Positions 25,805-38,771 of a DNA stretch of 64,000 bases are shown here, in pieces (positions within the stretch are counted from its first letter, which is position 1; each line of letters begins with the position of its first letter). The translations under genes and the position numbers were made by a program. A model generated the notes under the pieces. The model was not told where the DNA came from. It saw nothing but the letters and a program-made list of their open reading frames with translations, and searched no databases. The DNA comes from Aphis gossypii (lineage: Eukaryota > Arthropoda > Insecta > Hemiptera > Aphididae): NCBI RefSeq assembly GCF_020184175.1, contig NC_065533.1, forward strand, positions 49,328,351-49,392,350. The letters run 5' to 3'.

Positions 25805-25932
25805 AAATCAAGAATAAAAAAAAAATGTACACAGAAATAAGAAATTTAATGCTAATTTCAATTACAATACTATTATTAATAACAATAATAATATATATGG
25901 ATTTTGAAGATCGTAAACATCAACGGATTCCG
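25805..25932 (+). CDS. Candidate first coding exon with N-terminal signal-anchor
   Basis: A T-rich tract ending TTATTAACAG (acceptor at 25804) is followed by a short leader and ATG at 25825 after a run of A. The ATG opens 36 codons ending exactly at CCG|GTAAGT (25932/25933, phase 0). The peptide starts MYTEIRNLML, has a hydrophobic helix of about 16-18 residues rich in I, L and T (residues 8-24), then a charged segment DFEDRKHQR. This layout (short cytosolic tail, signal-anchor, polar stem, intron) is typical of type II Golgi enzymes such as glycosyl- or sulfotransferases. That function is an inference only, because no catalytic exon was found downstream. An AT-rich chance frame is the alternative, but coincident strong acceptor, A-rich Kozak context and consensus donor argue for a real exon. 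Confidence 0.45.
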
Positions 25933-26839
25933 GTAAGTCACAACTGAAAATGTATTTCGTACGTCTGTAAGACAAACTTCCAAGCCCGTAGCAGTTGCAC
26001 ATACATTTATGTTTTAATTATTGTCGTATATGTACTTTTCAATCCATATACATCTACCTTTGAAATTTCTTATTTTTGTGTACATTTTTTTTTTATTCTT
26101 GATTTCGATATCTTCTTCAATCTATAACATAAGAATAGTTATAAATTTTTATTGTTTTCACTCGAAAACTTCTATAAAACTTACTGTAATGTAACAAGAT
26201 TTGTTTATGTCCATTTTTATTTTAACGACTAGGTAGCTAAATAATTGAATTCACTTATATAATAATAATGCAGGTTGCCATGTTCCTAATATTTGTTATT
26301 AGCCAGTTAAATAAGGTTGTTTGAGCAATAATATTATTAACATATTTACTTAATGAGTGTATATTATTTTATATTTTTTGCTAAGTAGTTTCAATCAAAA
26401 TTTTCAAAGGGCTTATAAGGTAAGGGTAATGAATAGGACTTGATAAATAACGTTATTATTTGAACATATATAATATATATATATATACATATATATTTTA
26501 TTTACAATTTAAAGCTTTAAACAAATTTTTATCTTCATGTTAATAGAAGTTAATAGAAATTGTAGCCTGCTAGGAATGATGAGGACGACATAGGTCTCTG
26601 TGGTGATGTTATGTTAGAACGCCCTGGTTCTCCAATCTGTCACGTTAGCCGATGCACTTGTGTATTCAAATAAGCGGTGGGATTATTTATGTAATAAATG
26701 CTCCTTCACCCACCCACGCTATCCATTCGAATGTATAAAATTTTTAGAAATTTACCCATTAATTAACTATGTGATATAATATAAGTTTATAAAAAAATAT
26801 ACGGAACGCACGCACACACACACAATTTATACTCCGGTG
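25933..26839. other. Possible intron after the candidate exon
   Basis: No further exon was recognised on the plus strand. There is AT-rich sequence with a (TA)n patch near 26466-26490. Confidence 0.4.
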
Positions 26840-26995
26840 CAGTAGCGTGGCGAAGAGTAACTTCAGAGGCAATTGCCTCTGAGATTTTTTAAGTTTTGGA
26901 GGGTTGAGTAAAAAAACCCTACTGTAAAGGGGTAGGTGGGTCCTCGGGCTATATGTTACTTGCCTCTGGAGTATTTTCACTTCGCCACGCCACTG
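26840..26995. mobile_element. MITE with CAGTRGCGTGGCGAAG ends, 156 bp
   Basis: The left end CAGTAGCGTGGCGAAG and the inverse right end CTTCGCCACGCCACTG match at 15 of 16 positions. Inward, TTGCCTCTG and CAGAGGCAA words also pair. A second element with a related end is at 35600. CAG...CTG ends suggest a hAT-type origin. The minus-strand frame 26759-27028 crossing it is not a gene. Confidence 0.75.
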
Positions 26996-28600
26996 TGTAT
27001 TGTATACAACACACCTGTGGCCTCTCACGTGTTAGCAAAAGCGAATTGACATACCTAAATAATATTTTACCTATACGATGCATAACTTCTGAAACTATTG
27101 TATTAAATATATTTAACAATGTGTAATGTTTAATACGGCGCTATATTAGAGTACCTACTTGAAGAATATGAGATAGGTACCTATTGGTATTAAATTTTTT
27201 TTTATATAGGAATTATGGATCGGTTTATAAATTGACAATTTTATTTGCACTTATAAAACGTATAAAGTATTAAGTTGATAGTTTGTATGCTGGAATACTG
27301 TTATATGTTACGAATTACGTTATAGATTATGAACTGTAATTTACGATGTAATCTGCATATTATTTTGTTGTTTAATATTTGAAAAACTGTAGGAGTGGTA
27401 GATACGTAATACGAATTAACTTTCATTTTAAATAAGCACATTTTAAAATACTTTTAAAATATATTGTATTTTATATGTATGTATAATTAGTAATAACGTA
27501 TTGTGTACAAACTTTACAATAATTTAAAGTTTTATTTATCTATAAGAGTTTATCTATAAGGTTTAGCCTTTTTATAAGAAATTAAATATAATTTGTATTT
27601 TAACGAATATTATATTATTATGTATAAATAATATATGTAAATGTTATACATACATATTATTTAGCGATATGTATGTAATGTATGTATGTATGTGTGTGTG
27701 TGTGTATAGTGTATACATCATAATGTATGTAATATGTATATACTTTGAATAATCAAGGAATTGTTATTCAGGATCAGGGACATGAATATTCACCAAAATG
27801 TTTTTTTAAATACAAACTACAATATGGTTTAGTATAGGTACACGAAGTAGGTATAATGTTTATAATATAATACATAATATACCCATATAGCTTTTTACCT
27901 ATTTAATGCAAAAATATCGAATACGTCGAAAAACAACATAATAAAAATGTGTATAAATAATATAATTTTTTAATTATTATGCTCATTAAAAATAACTTGT
28001 TGAACACAACGATAATTCGGAAACGTTAAAAAAAACCAGTTTACCTAGAACTACGCATACAATAATAATATAGGTATAATACCACAGTGCATTCGAAAAG
28101 TAAAAAGAGAATATAACTTATAATACATTAATATAAGTTATTATTAAAATGTATATTAATTTTTCTTATATATCTAAAGTATTAAATAAATCAAAGCATA
28201 ACGATGATTTTATTCGGTCAATTGATCTACTTACTGCGTAAGTGATCTGCGTCTGCAAATCAAACGTAAAATTGATAAAAAACGGACATTTTGTTTCAAT
28301 TTTAAAGGCACATATTTTAAACCAGAGTATTTAATCGGGTCCCTGGAAAAATTTTAAATTTTAGAAATATTTTTAAGTATTTCAATAAATTGTACTTTGA
28401 AATAGACGATAAATAATGTCTAAATATTACTAAATGTCTAATGTTTTAACTTGTATATAAGATTTTCAAAAAGTAAAAAGTGAAAGTATAATTGTTTCGT
28501 CTCTAAACGATTAAGTATTTCAATACTATGTGGATGTTTAAATTTAATGGAAAGAATTCACACATACTAAAACAATTTAATGCTATGTAAATGTATTTTA
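26996..28600. other. Non-coding stretch
   Basis: AT-rich, with a (TG)n microsatellite at 27691-27705 preceded by TATG repeats. No exon or RNA gene was recognised. Confidence 0.55.
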
Positions 28601-31055
28601 TAAAATCTTAATCCAAGAAGGTTAAAAGGAGTTCCTTAATGATAATGTTTGTACAATCATGAGATGTATTACAACCACTAATGTGTTATGTTATAAAGTT
28701 AAAAAAAATTAAGATCATTAGACTTAAATCAATTTTCTTACATCATGTTGTATCATGCATAACATTTAAACACAAACATTATTAAAATTAAAACTATTAA
28801 CCAGGTTAAGTAAATATGTAAGCAATATTAAGGCTTAGTCAGTAAGTTTTTGCAGATGTAGCATAATTTAAACTAGGTTAAATAATAATAGTATATAAGT
28901 TATAAGACAAATTGTGGTCCTTCAGGGGGTGATCGCTCAATGTGGTCATCTGTGAAACTGTTGGACAAAACGGTGAATAAAGTGTTAACCTTTAATTATT
29001 ATTGTGTGTTTTAAATAGTGAACGTCTGAAGCGATCGGTGTATACGAAAATCAGGATTCGAATTTCTATAGATATTGATAAATTAAGGACATTCGTTGCA
29101 TATACAGAATATTGTGAATGCAATGGAATTTTCAAAATCATTAAATAATTATCACAGTTTAAATTAAAATATTTTACAACATAAAAATATGTCTCAAAAT
29201 ATTTATAAAATATTTAAAATTACCTAATGTTTTTATTACGTTTTGATTCAAAATAGATTTTTCACTATTTTTCATTTTCATTTAAGAAGTTGTAACATAA
29301 AATTCTTTCAAGGATACATTTAAATATTTAATTTTCAAAAAATATGAACAAATTTGGAATTTAATTTTTTACATCATAATGATAATAAATGAGAAATAAG
29401 CTATGGTGAAAAAATTATGTAATTCAGTGTTTATTATTAATTATTAAACTTGGGAATAAATACTTTACATTAATGTAAATTAATATTATAGACCTCAAAG
29501 TTAATCTATTGATTTGAGGGTAATGTGGTAGTATTTTATTTTATTAATCAGAATTCAATTATTTACTAAATTCACACGAACGCCAAAACGAGCAAAAATT
29601 GACTAAAATAGTAAAATAGAATAAAAACATGGTAGGTATTATAATATTCTACTGTATATAAGATTTCAGAAGAGCACGTGTACCTATTTTTAAGTCATCC
29701 CGTATAATTTTAGGAGGGCTTTTTTAAATGATAAAGGCTGAGTACAACCAACTCTCTATCTTATTTATATCATGTGATAAATTATAATTATTATAAAAAC
29801 TGCTCCATTCAACACTTTTTTAATCAACTATCAAACCTTTTTAATTTTTTTGTTCAATATACGCTCACCATACACTTAACAAATATTTTTTATAACTTTG
29901 ATGGAAAATAAAAATCAATGCAGTATTTTAGTTTTGGACATTGAAATAATAGTCAAAATGTATTATCAATAAATAACTACAAGAAAAAAAATACACAACG
30001 CCTACATCACAAACTCGCGCTTTGTGTGAATGACCCATTTCACCGGTTTTTCTGTTATGACTTATCTCATTTGTACATATTGCAAGGTTTGGTACATTGT
30101 TCATTGTTGCTAAATAGCGAATCTCTAATTGCGCACGTCTTATACTCTTATGACTTCTCTCCCGTGAGCGTTCGCTGATGATCTATCAGTTCTATCTATC
30201 AGTTTATTGCTTTGAGAAAACGATTTTCCACAAACGTTACACTGATATGGATTTTCTTCCGTGTGAGTTCGTTGATGAACTTTCAGGTTATTGCTTTGAG
30301 AAAACGATGTACCACAAACGTCACACTGGTATGGTTTTTCTCCCGTGTGCGTTCGACGGTGATCTATCAGTGTATGGTTTTGAGTAAACGATTTGCCACA
30401 AACTTCACACTGGTATGGCTTCTCTTCCGTGTACCTTTGATGGTGTGTTGTTAGATTACTTTTCTCAGTGAACGAGTTGTCACAAACGTCACACTGGTCT
30501 TCCGTGGGTGTTCGATGGTATGCTGTTAGATGACTCCTTTGAGTGAACGATTTATCACACGTCATAATATCACTGATATGCCTTATTTCCCGTTTTATTC
30601 TACCGTATGTATTGTTGTCAAATGTATATATTTTTGGGTCTTGCTGTACAATAAGTACACCATTTTTAATATTTCATGTTATAACTAATATATGTTTTTT
30701 TCGATTACTGTTCTAATATTTATAGTATTTTGTTTGTTATAACTTATTAACAATGCCAAATTTTTTAGTCAGAATTGTTTGTAACCATCTAATGTTATAA
30801 GATAATCAATAAACTTATAATACGATTTACTATTAACGTAACCAAAATTCCTATAATATTATACAATAGGTATGAATTAATTAATTTTTTTTTTTATTAT
30901 ATTGTTATGATATGATGTGAGTTTAAGCCACCATATCTATTTTTTAAAAATTTGAAACGTACAATGAAATAATTATAATTATTGATGGCCATAAAGCATA
31001 AGAATAATTTATAAATATTGAATAGGACAAATATAACGATAAGATATTACACACT
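28601..31055 (-). repeat. Duplicated zinc-finger block, copy 1
   Basis: This block aligns collinearly with 55407-57630. Shared landmarks are TAAAATCTTAATC at the left edge, the GAGATGTATTACAACCACTAA segment, GGAATTTTTAAAATCA-like sequence, CAAACTCGCGCTTTGTG, the finger-coding region, and CCATAAAGCATAAGAATAA near the right edge. It carries about 300 bp at 28745-29052 absent from the other copy. The two copies are about 27 kb apart in the same orientation. Confidence 0.85.
30140..30565 (-). pseudogene. C2H2 zinc-finger gene, degraded copy
   Basis: The frame from ATG 30565 to TAA 30140 gives 141 residues of tandem C2H2 fingers with TGEKPY-type linkers, i.e. a DNA-binding protein of the KRAB-less insect type. 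Five finger positions are visible. Finger 1 lacks its first Cys and both usual His (AYHRTP in place of AHHRTH). Finger 2 has a shortened linker and Tyr for the last His (HHQRY). Fingers 3 (YQCEVC...HRRTH) and 4 (YQCDVC...HQRTH) are intact. Finger 5 begins normally (YQCNVCGKSFSQSNKLID) but a 13-bp tandem insertion around 30190-30203 shifts the frame and removes both His. Compared with the paralogue at 56547-57119, this copy is shorter and more damaged. A short working two-finger protein cannot be excluded, and an upstream exon may exist. Confidence 0.7.
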
Positions 31056-32435
31056 CACTATAACCTTCACATTTTATATGAACATTATTTGTAAACAATT
31101 TTAATAACAATTAGGGCTATAGATTTAATCTAATTAAAATACCTTAAAGTGCATCTAAATAAAAATCTAAAAATATTCAGTATAAAATGTTCTGAATAAT
31201 ATATTATGTAAGTATAATTATTGAGAATCATAATTCCTAAAAGGAAGCCACCCTTATAGTGAATGATTGAAGCATTTATTTAAACTACTTATTATGTATG
31301 TAGACAGAAAAACTATTAATTATTATAAAATCAATACATTCATTCATCCGCTTAAAATTTAAAATCTAAAAATCTACCAAGCACAAAATATTTTAAATTC
31401 AAGATATAATTCATTTAGTAAGTAAATGACGTGTGCGACGTGCTTACAGAACGTGTAAAATATTTATCTGATAGGTAAGTATTAAATAAATAAAAAAAAA
31501 TTAATTTAATGTTTGTATAAAGTTTTTATTAACAATTGTTTTTAAAAATATCGAAAAAATAATAATAAAAATGAAAAAATGACAAAAAGATTTTATCAGT
31601 TAAAATGATAACATTGCAAGATTTAAAAGTTTCAAAATTGAATTTAGTATATTTTATATATCTAATTCAAACTTTGTGCTAAAAATTGTATGATTTACAT
31701 TTACAGTTATCCTAAAATAATGAATTTTTTTTCTCCAATCCACATCCCCGTTAATAACAGTAAGGTACCAATATATCGACTCAAATATTAAAAATAATAA
31801 GGATAATAATAATAATATTATTATTGTTTCATTCAAAAATTAAACACACGTACACATAAATCGTTTTAAAATGTTACGCTGTTTTGGGCAAGGCTTTAAC
31901 ATTTAAATAGTGGGAATATTCGGAACTAACATTTAGTCTCTTTATCGGTGTCAATGTCGTTTTTGTATAATCGATGTCTACTGTATTTATATTGTATTAC
32001 ATTATGAAATAGACCGCAGTTCACCACGAATGATGTCTGAAGTGTCTTTGAAAAAAAAAAAAAAAATTCAATACAATTTTCTCTCGTCGTTTCCACGTGC
32101 ATCGTAATGTTATAATATACAGTAATACAGTCTCACAGAGTGTTTTTATACGTGTAGTGTTTGTTATTATCATTATTATTTTCGTTTGAGTCGTCGTCAG
32201 CACATACAACAATAATATACAAAAACAACCGTCACCCATTTAAATAATATACATTTTTCTATGTATATACGCGTGTTATGCACATTTGTCACTGCGGCGG
32301 CGTGAACATTCCCGTACGTACACCTCTATATGAAATATATTATATTATTATTATTTTATTTTATTTTATTTTTTTGAAATAGGATTGTATCGCTGTAAAA
32401 TCGGACGTCGTGCGTGTGGTATACAAATATATACA

Positions 32436-32437
<2 letters not shown>

Positions 32438-32474
<37 letters not shown>
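32438..32474. repeat. (CA)n microsatellite
   Basis: About 18 uninterrupted CA units followed directly by a TATA run. Confidence 0.95.
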
Positions 32475-32484
<10 letters not shown>

Positions 32485-35335
32485 AGTTATATTAAACGTG
32501 CCTAGGACCTACGTGGTATATATATTTTATTTTATATATGTACACGCGTATAGGTATACAGCACGCGCCCGTCTGTGTGTCTAGATCGATCGGATAAAAA
32601 ACTTAAAAAAAACATAAAAACGCATCGGACAAATTACCCGCAGCAGTGGTGTGCGTGTGTGTGCTCGGCCGAAGGCTGTGACTCGGTCGGCGCTGCAGCA
32701 GTGGTGATGATGTACCCATAATGTATACTGCTACACACACACTTGTTCTGTGTGCGGGTTGTGAATAATATAATATTATCTCATACACGTATATAATATA
32801 ATATATGTTTGTGTGTGTTTTTTTATACGGTCGTATAATATATATTTTAATTTGTTTGTTTACGTGTAATGTGTGCACGTATGTGGTGTGTGTTCGTGTT
32901 TGTGTAATTTGTATAGGTACCTATACATAGATATATATATATATCTGCAGCGGCGGCTAAAATGTCTCAAATTTCTTATTGCAGTAGTGCAGCGTATATT
33001 ATAATATACATCACGCTATTCCTAATGTATGTACATAACTGCCTACCTACTTGCATGGTTTTGGGAAGGAGATGAAAAAAAATATGACTGTTTAAACGGT
33101 TTTTTTTTTTTTTTGTCTCAATTAAATGTAAAATTATTATAAGGCGCGTGGCGTTAAAAAAATAATAATCATTAAAAATAACGATATTGTTATTAGAATA
33201 TGTATAATATTGAGTAATGAGTATACATCTATTATATACATTTTTTTTTTTAATTTGCTATAATGCGGTAATATAATACAAGTACTCGTAGTCAACAATT
33301 TCGAACTGAATCAACGACGACGAATTTATAATTTATTAAAGCTTGAGTCCTATATATTATTATATCGTCGTCGACTGTTGAATTGCATCTTGAAGTTTTC
33401 GGAGGAAATTCAAGTAGGTATATTCAAACGGGTTACTCGAACAGCATCAATAAATGTTCTTAATATTATATTATAAACACGATTAAAATAATAAACCAGG
33501 AGTAGGAGAAGTAAGTATGTAAAAAATGAAAAAAATAAAATATTATTATAAAATAATAATTACCTACACAGTGTAAGTTGTTATGTGATGTAAACTATAT
33601 GATGTTAAAATGTATAAATTATATTTGTTGTAATTATGATTAGTTATTTTTCGACAAATTACGATGTATGTTACTTATTATAAGTATAGAATTCATTATC
33701 TAATCGGCAATTGTGTATATAATATGTTGGTAGTAATCTGTACCAATTGGTTGAAACTTGAAGGCAATTATATAGTACCTAATACCTATACATTTAATAA
33801 AATTGAGGACAATTGGTACATTTTTAAAATGCAGAAACAACTATTTAGTGTAGCTGGTTAACATACTTTTATAGATTACTGTCGTTTAAGCAAATACGTA
33901 ACTAGGTATACTAAAATATTCATAATTATGAATTAACTTTGTGTATTTAAATTATATACTTAAGGGGACTTAAGATACCAACTGCAAAATAAAGCGTTAA
34001 AATTTTCCGCCCTCCAACGTCGTCTATAGAGCCTGTACCTATAAATACACCTCTAAGTCTGTTTCTATCTTTTTCTAATACACGCATTTTATTTCTAATT
34101 CAAGGTTTAAACATAGAAATGTAGATTTGTTTTTTGAAAAATGTACCGATTGATCTAGTAAAGTGATAATAAATTTGAAAACAGATCTGTATTTTTTGTT
34201 AAGTCACTAGACATCGACTTTCCAACATTTTTGATATTATAATTTTAAATAAAAAAAGACATATTAAAAGATTAGAAATAAAAATATGTTGGGATAGTTG
34301 GTCTAATTACCGTATATGGCAGAAAACACGTAAAAATTTCTTATGTTCCGCATGTGTTAGACAGCGACAGAAACGGTCGGTATCGAACTCCTTAAAACAC
34401 TAGGTAATTCATTCAATTTTTGTTGTAGGTATTTATGTAAAAATGTATGCTGTATCGGCCAATTGAACAAAACTGCACGTTTTTTAAATACTCGATCGAT
34501 ATAGGCTTATTATGAAATTTATTTAAGATATTAATTTGTTCTATAATGTCAAGAGGAACTTATGTTTTACTGGATTAATCATCATATGTGTTTATAATAC
34601 TGTTTTTTAATTTTAATTTATAAAAAATTTAACGTTTGAAAATCAAACTAGAATTATAATAGGCATCTATCGAAAGCGATTCCAGTGAATTATATTTTTT
34701 AAAACTGAAGTCAACCAATTCGAGTAGGTACATAAAAAAAAATCATATATACAAGACAATATTCGAATACGTCCTGTGATTGCAGTACATAAATCCGTCA
34801 TTTATATATTATTATTATAAATATGCGTTATTATAGCAGCGGTTTGCAGTGCTATATGTTTTGGCAATTAGTTTTTGACAGCGATACGTGCGGTCCGTGC
34901 CATGAGATTTAAATTGCATACGAATACATAATATATATAATACACACTCGTATATGGGTTGTTTTTTTTTTTTGTGATACGCTCATTTTGATTACCAGCT
35001 CGTTTTTATACGACAAAATCGGTTTTCAAACATATTACATACCATATAGGTATATCTAATATATTATATTATAATATCATATTATTATACCGTAGATGTA
35101 GGTAGTACGTATACATTATATAGCAGATTGTAATCAAAACATCGCGTTATATTCACGCGAGACACTTATAATATTTGAGTAGTATTATTTTTAACGATTA
35201 CAGTTATTTACAGGATCATGACGATAATCTAATGTACACATGTCCACGATACATAGTATAACGAATAACAATCACGCCCGAGGGGGACCTCGAGTTTTAT
35301 GTTATATATAGTTCCACGTCCGCGGCGTATTGCAG

Positions 35336-35362
<27 letters not shown>
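35336..35362. repeat. (TA)n microsatellite
   Basis: About 13 uninterrupted TA units. Confidence 0.95.
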
Positions 35363-35370
<8 letters not shown>

Positions 35371-35599
35371 TTGTACGTACATGCAAATACATATTGAAAT
35401 TACAAGAAAAACGAATAGGTTTTAATATTATTATATTATAATGCATACAAGATATATTTTACATACCCATCGTACGACCAGCGTTGCATGTTGATAAATT
35501 AAACTTAAAAGGTGATGTAGCTACTAAATTTTTATTTTGAGAAATATAAAAAAAAAAATGTATTAATCCTTTTAATTTCTATACCTTTTATGTCATTTA

Positions 35600-35699
35600 C
35601 AGTGGCGTAGCCAGACACCTTTTCTTGGGTAGGTTAATATATTTTGATGTAAAGATTAAGCCTAAGCCTAAGCCCGGGTCTACCAGGTCTACGCCACTA
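35600..35699. mobile_element. Small MITE with CAGTGGCGTAG ends, 100 bp
   Basis: The left end CAGTGGCGTAGCCAGAC pairs with the inverse right end GTCTACGCCACT. The end sequence is close to that of the element at 26840-26995, suggesting related families. The interior contains AAGCCTAAGCC direct repeats. It is non-coding. Confidence 0.6.
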
Positions 35700-36058
35700 G
35701 CCATGGAGATGGCACAGTTTTGTAAAGCCTAAAATCGCAGTCAAAGAATACAGTTGGCATCACACTATCAGAGCAATAATTATTCTTAAATATTTACTAA
35801 TATAATATTGTATTTAGTATTAGGTACACTATTAAAGAAAAAAAACCATGGAACACTAACCAAGCAGCAGTTCATTTTAGGTTCGAGTGTACTTATTTAT
35901 TCTGACATTAAATGGGTTACTGCAATGAACGTTTTCAATTTGAATTTTACGATAAATTTGTGTATACGTAGAAACGATTTTAAGCGAAGGAAATGGGTAA
36001 ATTAGCATATAATATGTATTTCTTAGAATAGTTTACACCGCACGGACCAAAATGCATA

Positions 36059-36922
36059 CAGAGTGATTCTTTTACCAAACAACACTTATTATTTCAAAAA
36101 GTGTTGACTTTTTTCAAATTATTTTTTTTTCAAAATTTAAGATCTATACTGTTATAGAATATTGTAGAATTCTTCCATATTTTTACTCTTATATATTTTA
36201 TTAGGTTAATCACTATCAACTTTTGATTTTCAAATCACAACCTACACTTAAAATTTCATAAATTAGGTAATAAAGCTATTTTTTTTTCGAATTATCACAT
36301 TCAAATTTTAATTTTTCGTTAATCCGTTGATAAGATATAACTCTTCAAAGATGGGTAGTATTGGGAAGTTATTGAGTGTAAATTTGTTTAAAACTCATAA
36401 GTATTTATAATAGTAAGTAGTAGTATTAGTCCAATTAATTATAATTATTTTATGACAATTAACAATATTATAAGATATGGCAGGTAGTAACAGGTACAAA
36501 TATTATCACCACTCTCCGCTACACCATGGAGTCGACAATATCGAATTCATTACTAATATAGCTACTGGACTTTACAAATAAAAATCCCAGTTCTGACTAA
36601 TTATTAGTACTGATGTATAACATCAATAAAAACTTTCTAACACCATCCAACTTTGAGCCGCTATAACTCGCCTACGGATCAACGAACGTTAAAAGTTTTA
36701 ATGTAAAAATTTCTTGAAAAAGAAATGGCTTTATTAATTTATGCAAATATTAATATAGGTTACCATTTGAAAATCAAAAGTTGATAGATTTTTTTAATAT
36801 TAAATATAAGAGTGAAAAAAATTAAAATTTTATACAGTTGTAGAAAAACATGTGTCTAAAAATATGAAAAAAAATCTATACTTTTTGAAATAATGAGTGT
36901 TGTTTGATAAAAGAATCACCCT
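36059..36922. mobile_element. TA-flanked mariner-like MITE, copy 1 (864 bp)
   Basis: The terminus CAGAGTGATTCTTTTACC is repeated inversely at the right end (GATAAAAGAATCACCCT). Long imperfect inverted arms extend a few hundred bases inward, including paired AACAACACT..ATTATTTCAAAAAGT and CTTTTGATTTTCAAAT segments. TA lies outside the left end. The second copy is at 51039-51861. No transposase is encoded. A TA target suggests the Tc1/mariner superfamily. Confidence 0.8.
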
Positions 36923-38603
36923 ATATTATATCCTGGTCCGTGGTTTACAGCAAAACATAATACAATGATATTAAATAATCAGTATTTTTTTTTTTAATTT
37001 GATAGATCGCATATAGAACTTGTATGTTAATATTATACCGACGTACTACTCATTCTAGGAATAATATGAATAGTTGCTTAATACAAGTGTATAAATAGTT
37101 CGAAAATGTATATGTGTAAAGACAACATTACAACAAAAATAGGTACTTATATGATAATATGATGAATATGATGAAAATAATTTAAATATCTACGATGAAT
37201 ATTTTTTGAATTCTAACAAAATAGCTCTCATTGATTGGAAATATCTTTATAGGTATTATGTTTGAATACTTAATTTGGTTAAACTCCTTCCTCCACATTT
37301 TTTAGTCGCGGTAATGTTTCTAAAATGAATTAATTTTTTTTTTTAAAAAGTCACCCAATTTTTAAATTTAATTTTCTATTTAAAAAATAATTGAAATCTA
37401 ATTGCTCATACTAATGTATATTATTTTCGAGATGAATAGCTTGAAAATGATTGAAGAAAAAATTAAACAATATTATTTTGGTGTTACAATATTATGTATA
37501 TTAAAATAGTTAAATTACTGTTGAAAAAAATAAAACTACAGTTCGTAAGTCAGTAGTAAAGCGTTGAATAAATCATGATATTAGATTATAATAATTATAT
37601 GGTAAGTATATACTTGCAAATAAAACGTGAGCACATAACGTGTCAAATTTGTGTCCATTAACGTTATAATAATATGTAGGTACCTACTTATTGCCAATGG
37701 CATTCCGTGACTTTAATATCATCGCGGCAATAACGATAATAATTAATCACATAAACGAGTAGATACTTTTTTATGAGAAGATTTCAAATCTCGTAGCAAC
37801 AATTTTTATACTTAAATATTATTTGCATTTAAACTGAATTAACATATTTTATTGTAACAATAATATAAGTACTTATTATAGATAGGTATATAGTAGGTAA
37901 TAAATGTTTAATTGTAAAGATGGGAAAGTTAATGGAAATAATTATAATTAACTCAATAGTTATGTCCTAAGTGTTATAACTTTTTAAGTGAATACAAGAT
38001 TGATAGATTAGAAATTAGTTGGTAGTTACAAATAATACATTTGACTCGTTAAGTTTAAAGCTAATTTGAAACAAATAGTATTGATTTAACTAACTCGATT
38101 TAAAAAAAGTTTATCTATTTTTCTTTTAATTATTATGCGAACAGGTATATAAAGTGTATTTTATGCTTAAAGACCTAAAAATAATAAAATATCCTAATAT
38201 TATTTTATCAAGAAAAATAAAATAAAATAAATTGTATAATATTATTAATTGAATTATTCGTATTCAAAACCATACATACAGTATCTAATAATAATATACA
38301 AACACTACAAACCATTAAAACTAACAATTACAAAAACAGTTTTAATTTTAAATTGATGAATTATATTTAAATTTAGTGAAAAACTAAGATATTCCAACAA
38401 TCGATTAAACTAGGAAAGTTCTTATAAGTTGATTAGGAAATTACCTACCAAACTAATTAAGTTAAATGTTAAACATTTTAAAAAAAAAATTACATTTAAA
38501 TTTGTTAATGACCATCATTGCATAATGGTATACTAAAATCAGCTAGCCTTGTGGTGTATGGCGATTTTAAAGTTATACGATGGACACACATAGTAATTAC
38601 GTC
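36923..38603. other. Non-coding stretch
   Basis: AT-rich sequence with no supported exon or repeat boundary. Confidence 0.55.
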
Positions 38604-38771
38604 CAGGCACGGATCTAGAAATCACAAAGGGGGGGGGCTTATAATCAAAAAAATGATAAATAGAGAATTTGTTGTAAATATTTTTAACATAATTTTATTT
38701 TATATAACTTAAAATACGGCCAAAGGGGGGAGGGGATAAAGCCCCTTGGTCCCCACTCAGATCCGCGACTG
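38604..38771. mobile_element. hAT-like MITE with 8-bp target duplication, 168 bp
   Basis: The ends CAGGCACGGATCT and AGATCCGCGACTG are inverted with two mismatches. The flanks are ATTACGTC (38596-38603) and ATTACGTT (38772-38779), an 8-bp target duplication with one change, as expected for hAT elements. G-runs (near 38631 and 38726) and a C-run sit just inside the ends. The short plus frame overlapping it is not a gene. Confidence 0.75.

Larger units (their letters stand above)
31056..35599. other. Non-coding stretch with a CpG-richer island
   Basis: No exon is supported. Frames at 31654-31836 (starts TTG), 32021-32239 and 32603-32878 look like chance frames in repetitive DNA. An island richer in C, G and CpG spans about 32270-32760, beside a (CA)n microsatellite at 32438-32474. 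An (AT)n tract lies at 35336-35362. The island may be a promoter or 5' exon, but no TSS can be placed. Confidence 0.5.

Noticed and set aside
30178..30454. Plus-strand frames opposite the zinc-finger coding region
   Set aside because: They are antisense shadows of the finger repeats and their repetitive peptides mirror the 84-bp unit.
31654..31836. Minus-strand frame with a hydrophobic start that looks like a signal peptide
   Set aside because: The frame begins with TTG, has no in-frame ATG at that point and no convincing donor. The hydrophobic run comes from a TAA/TTA microsatellite.
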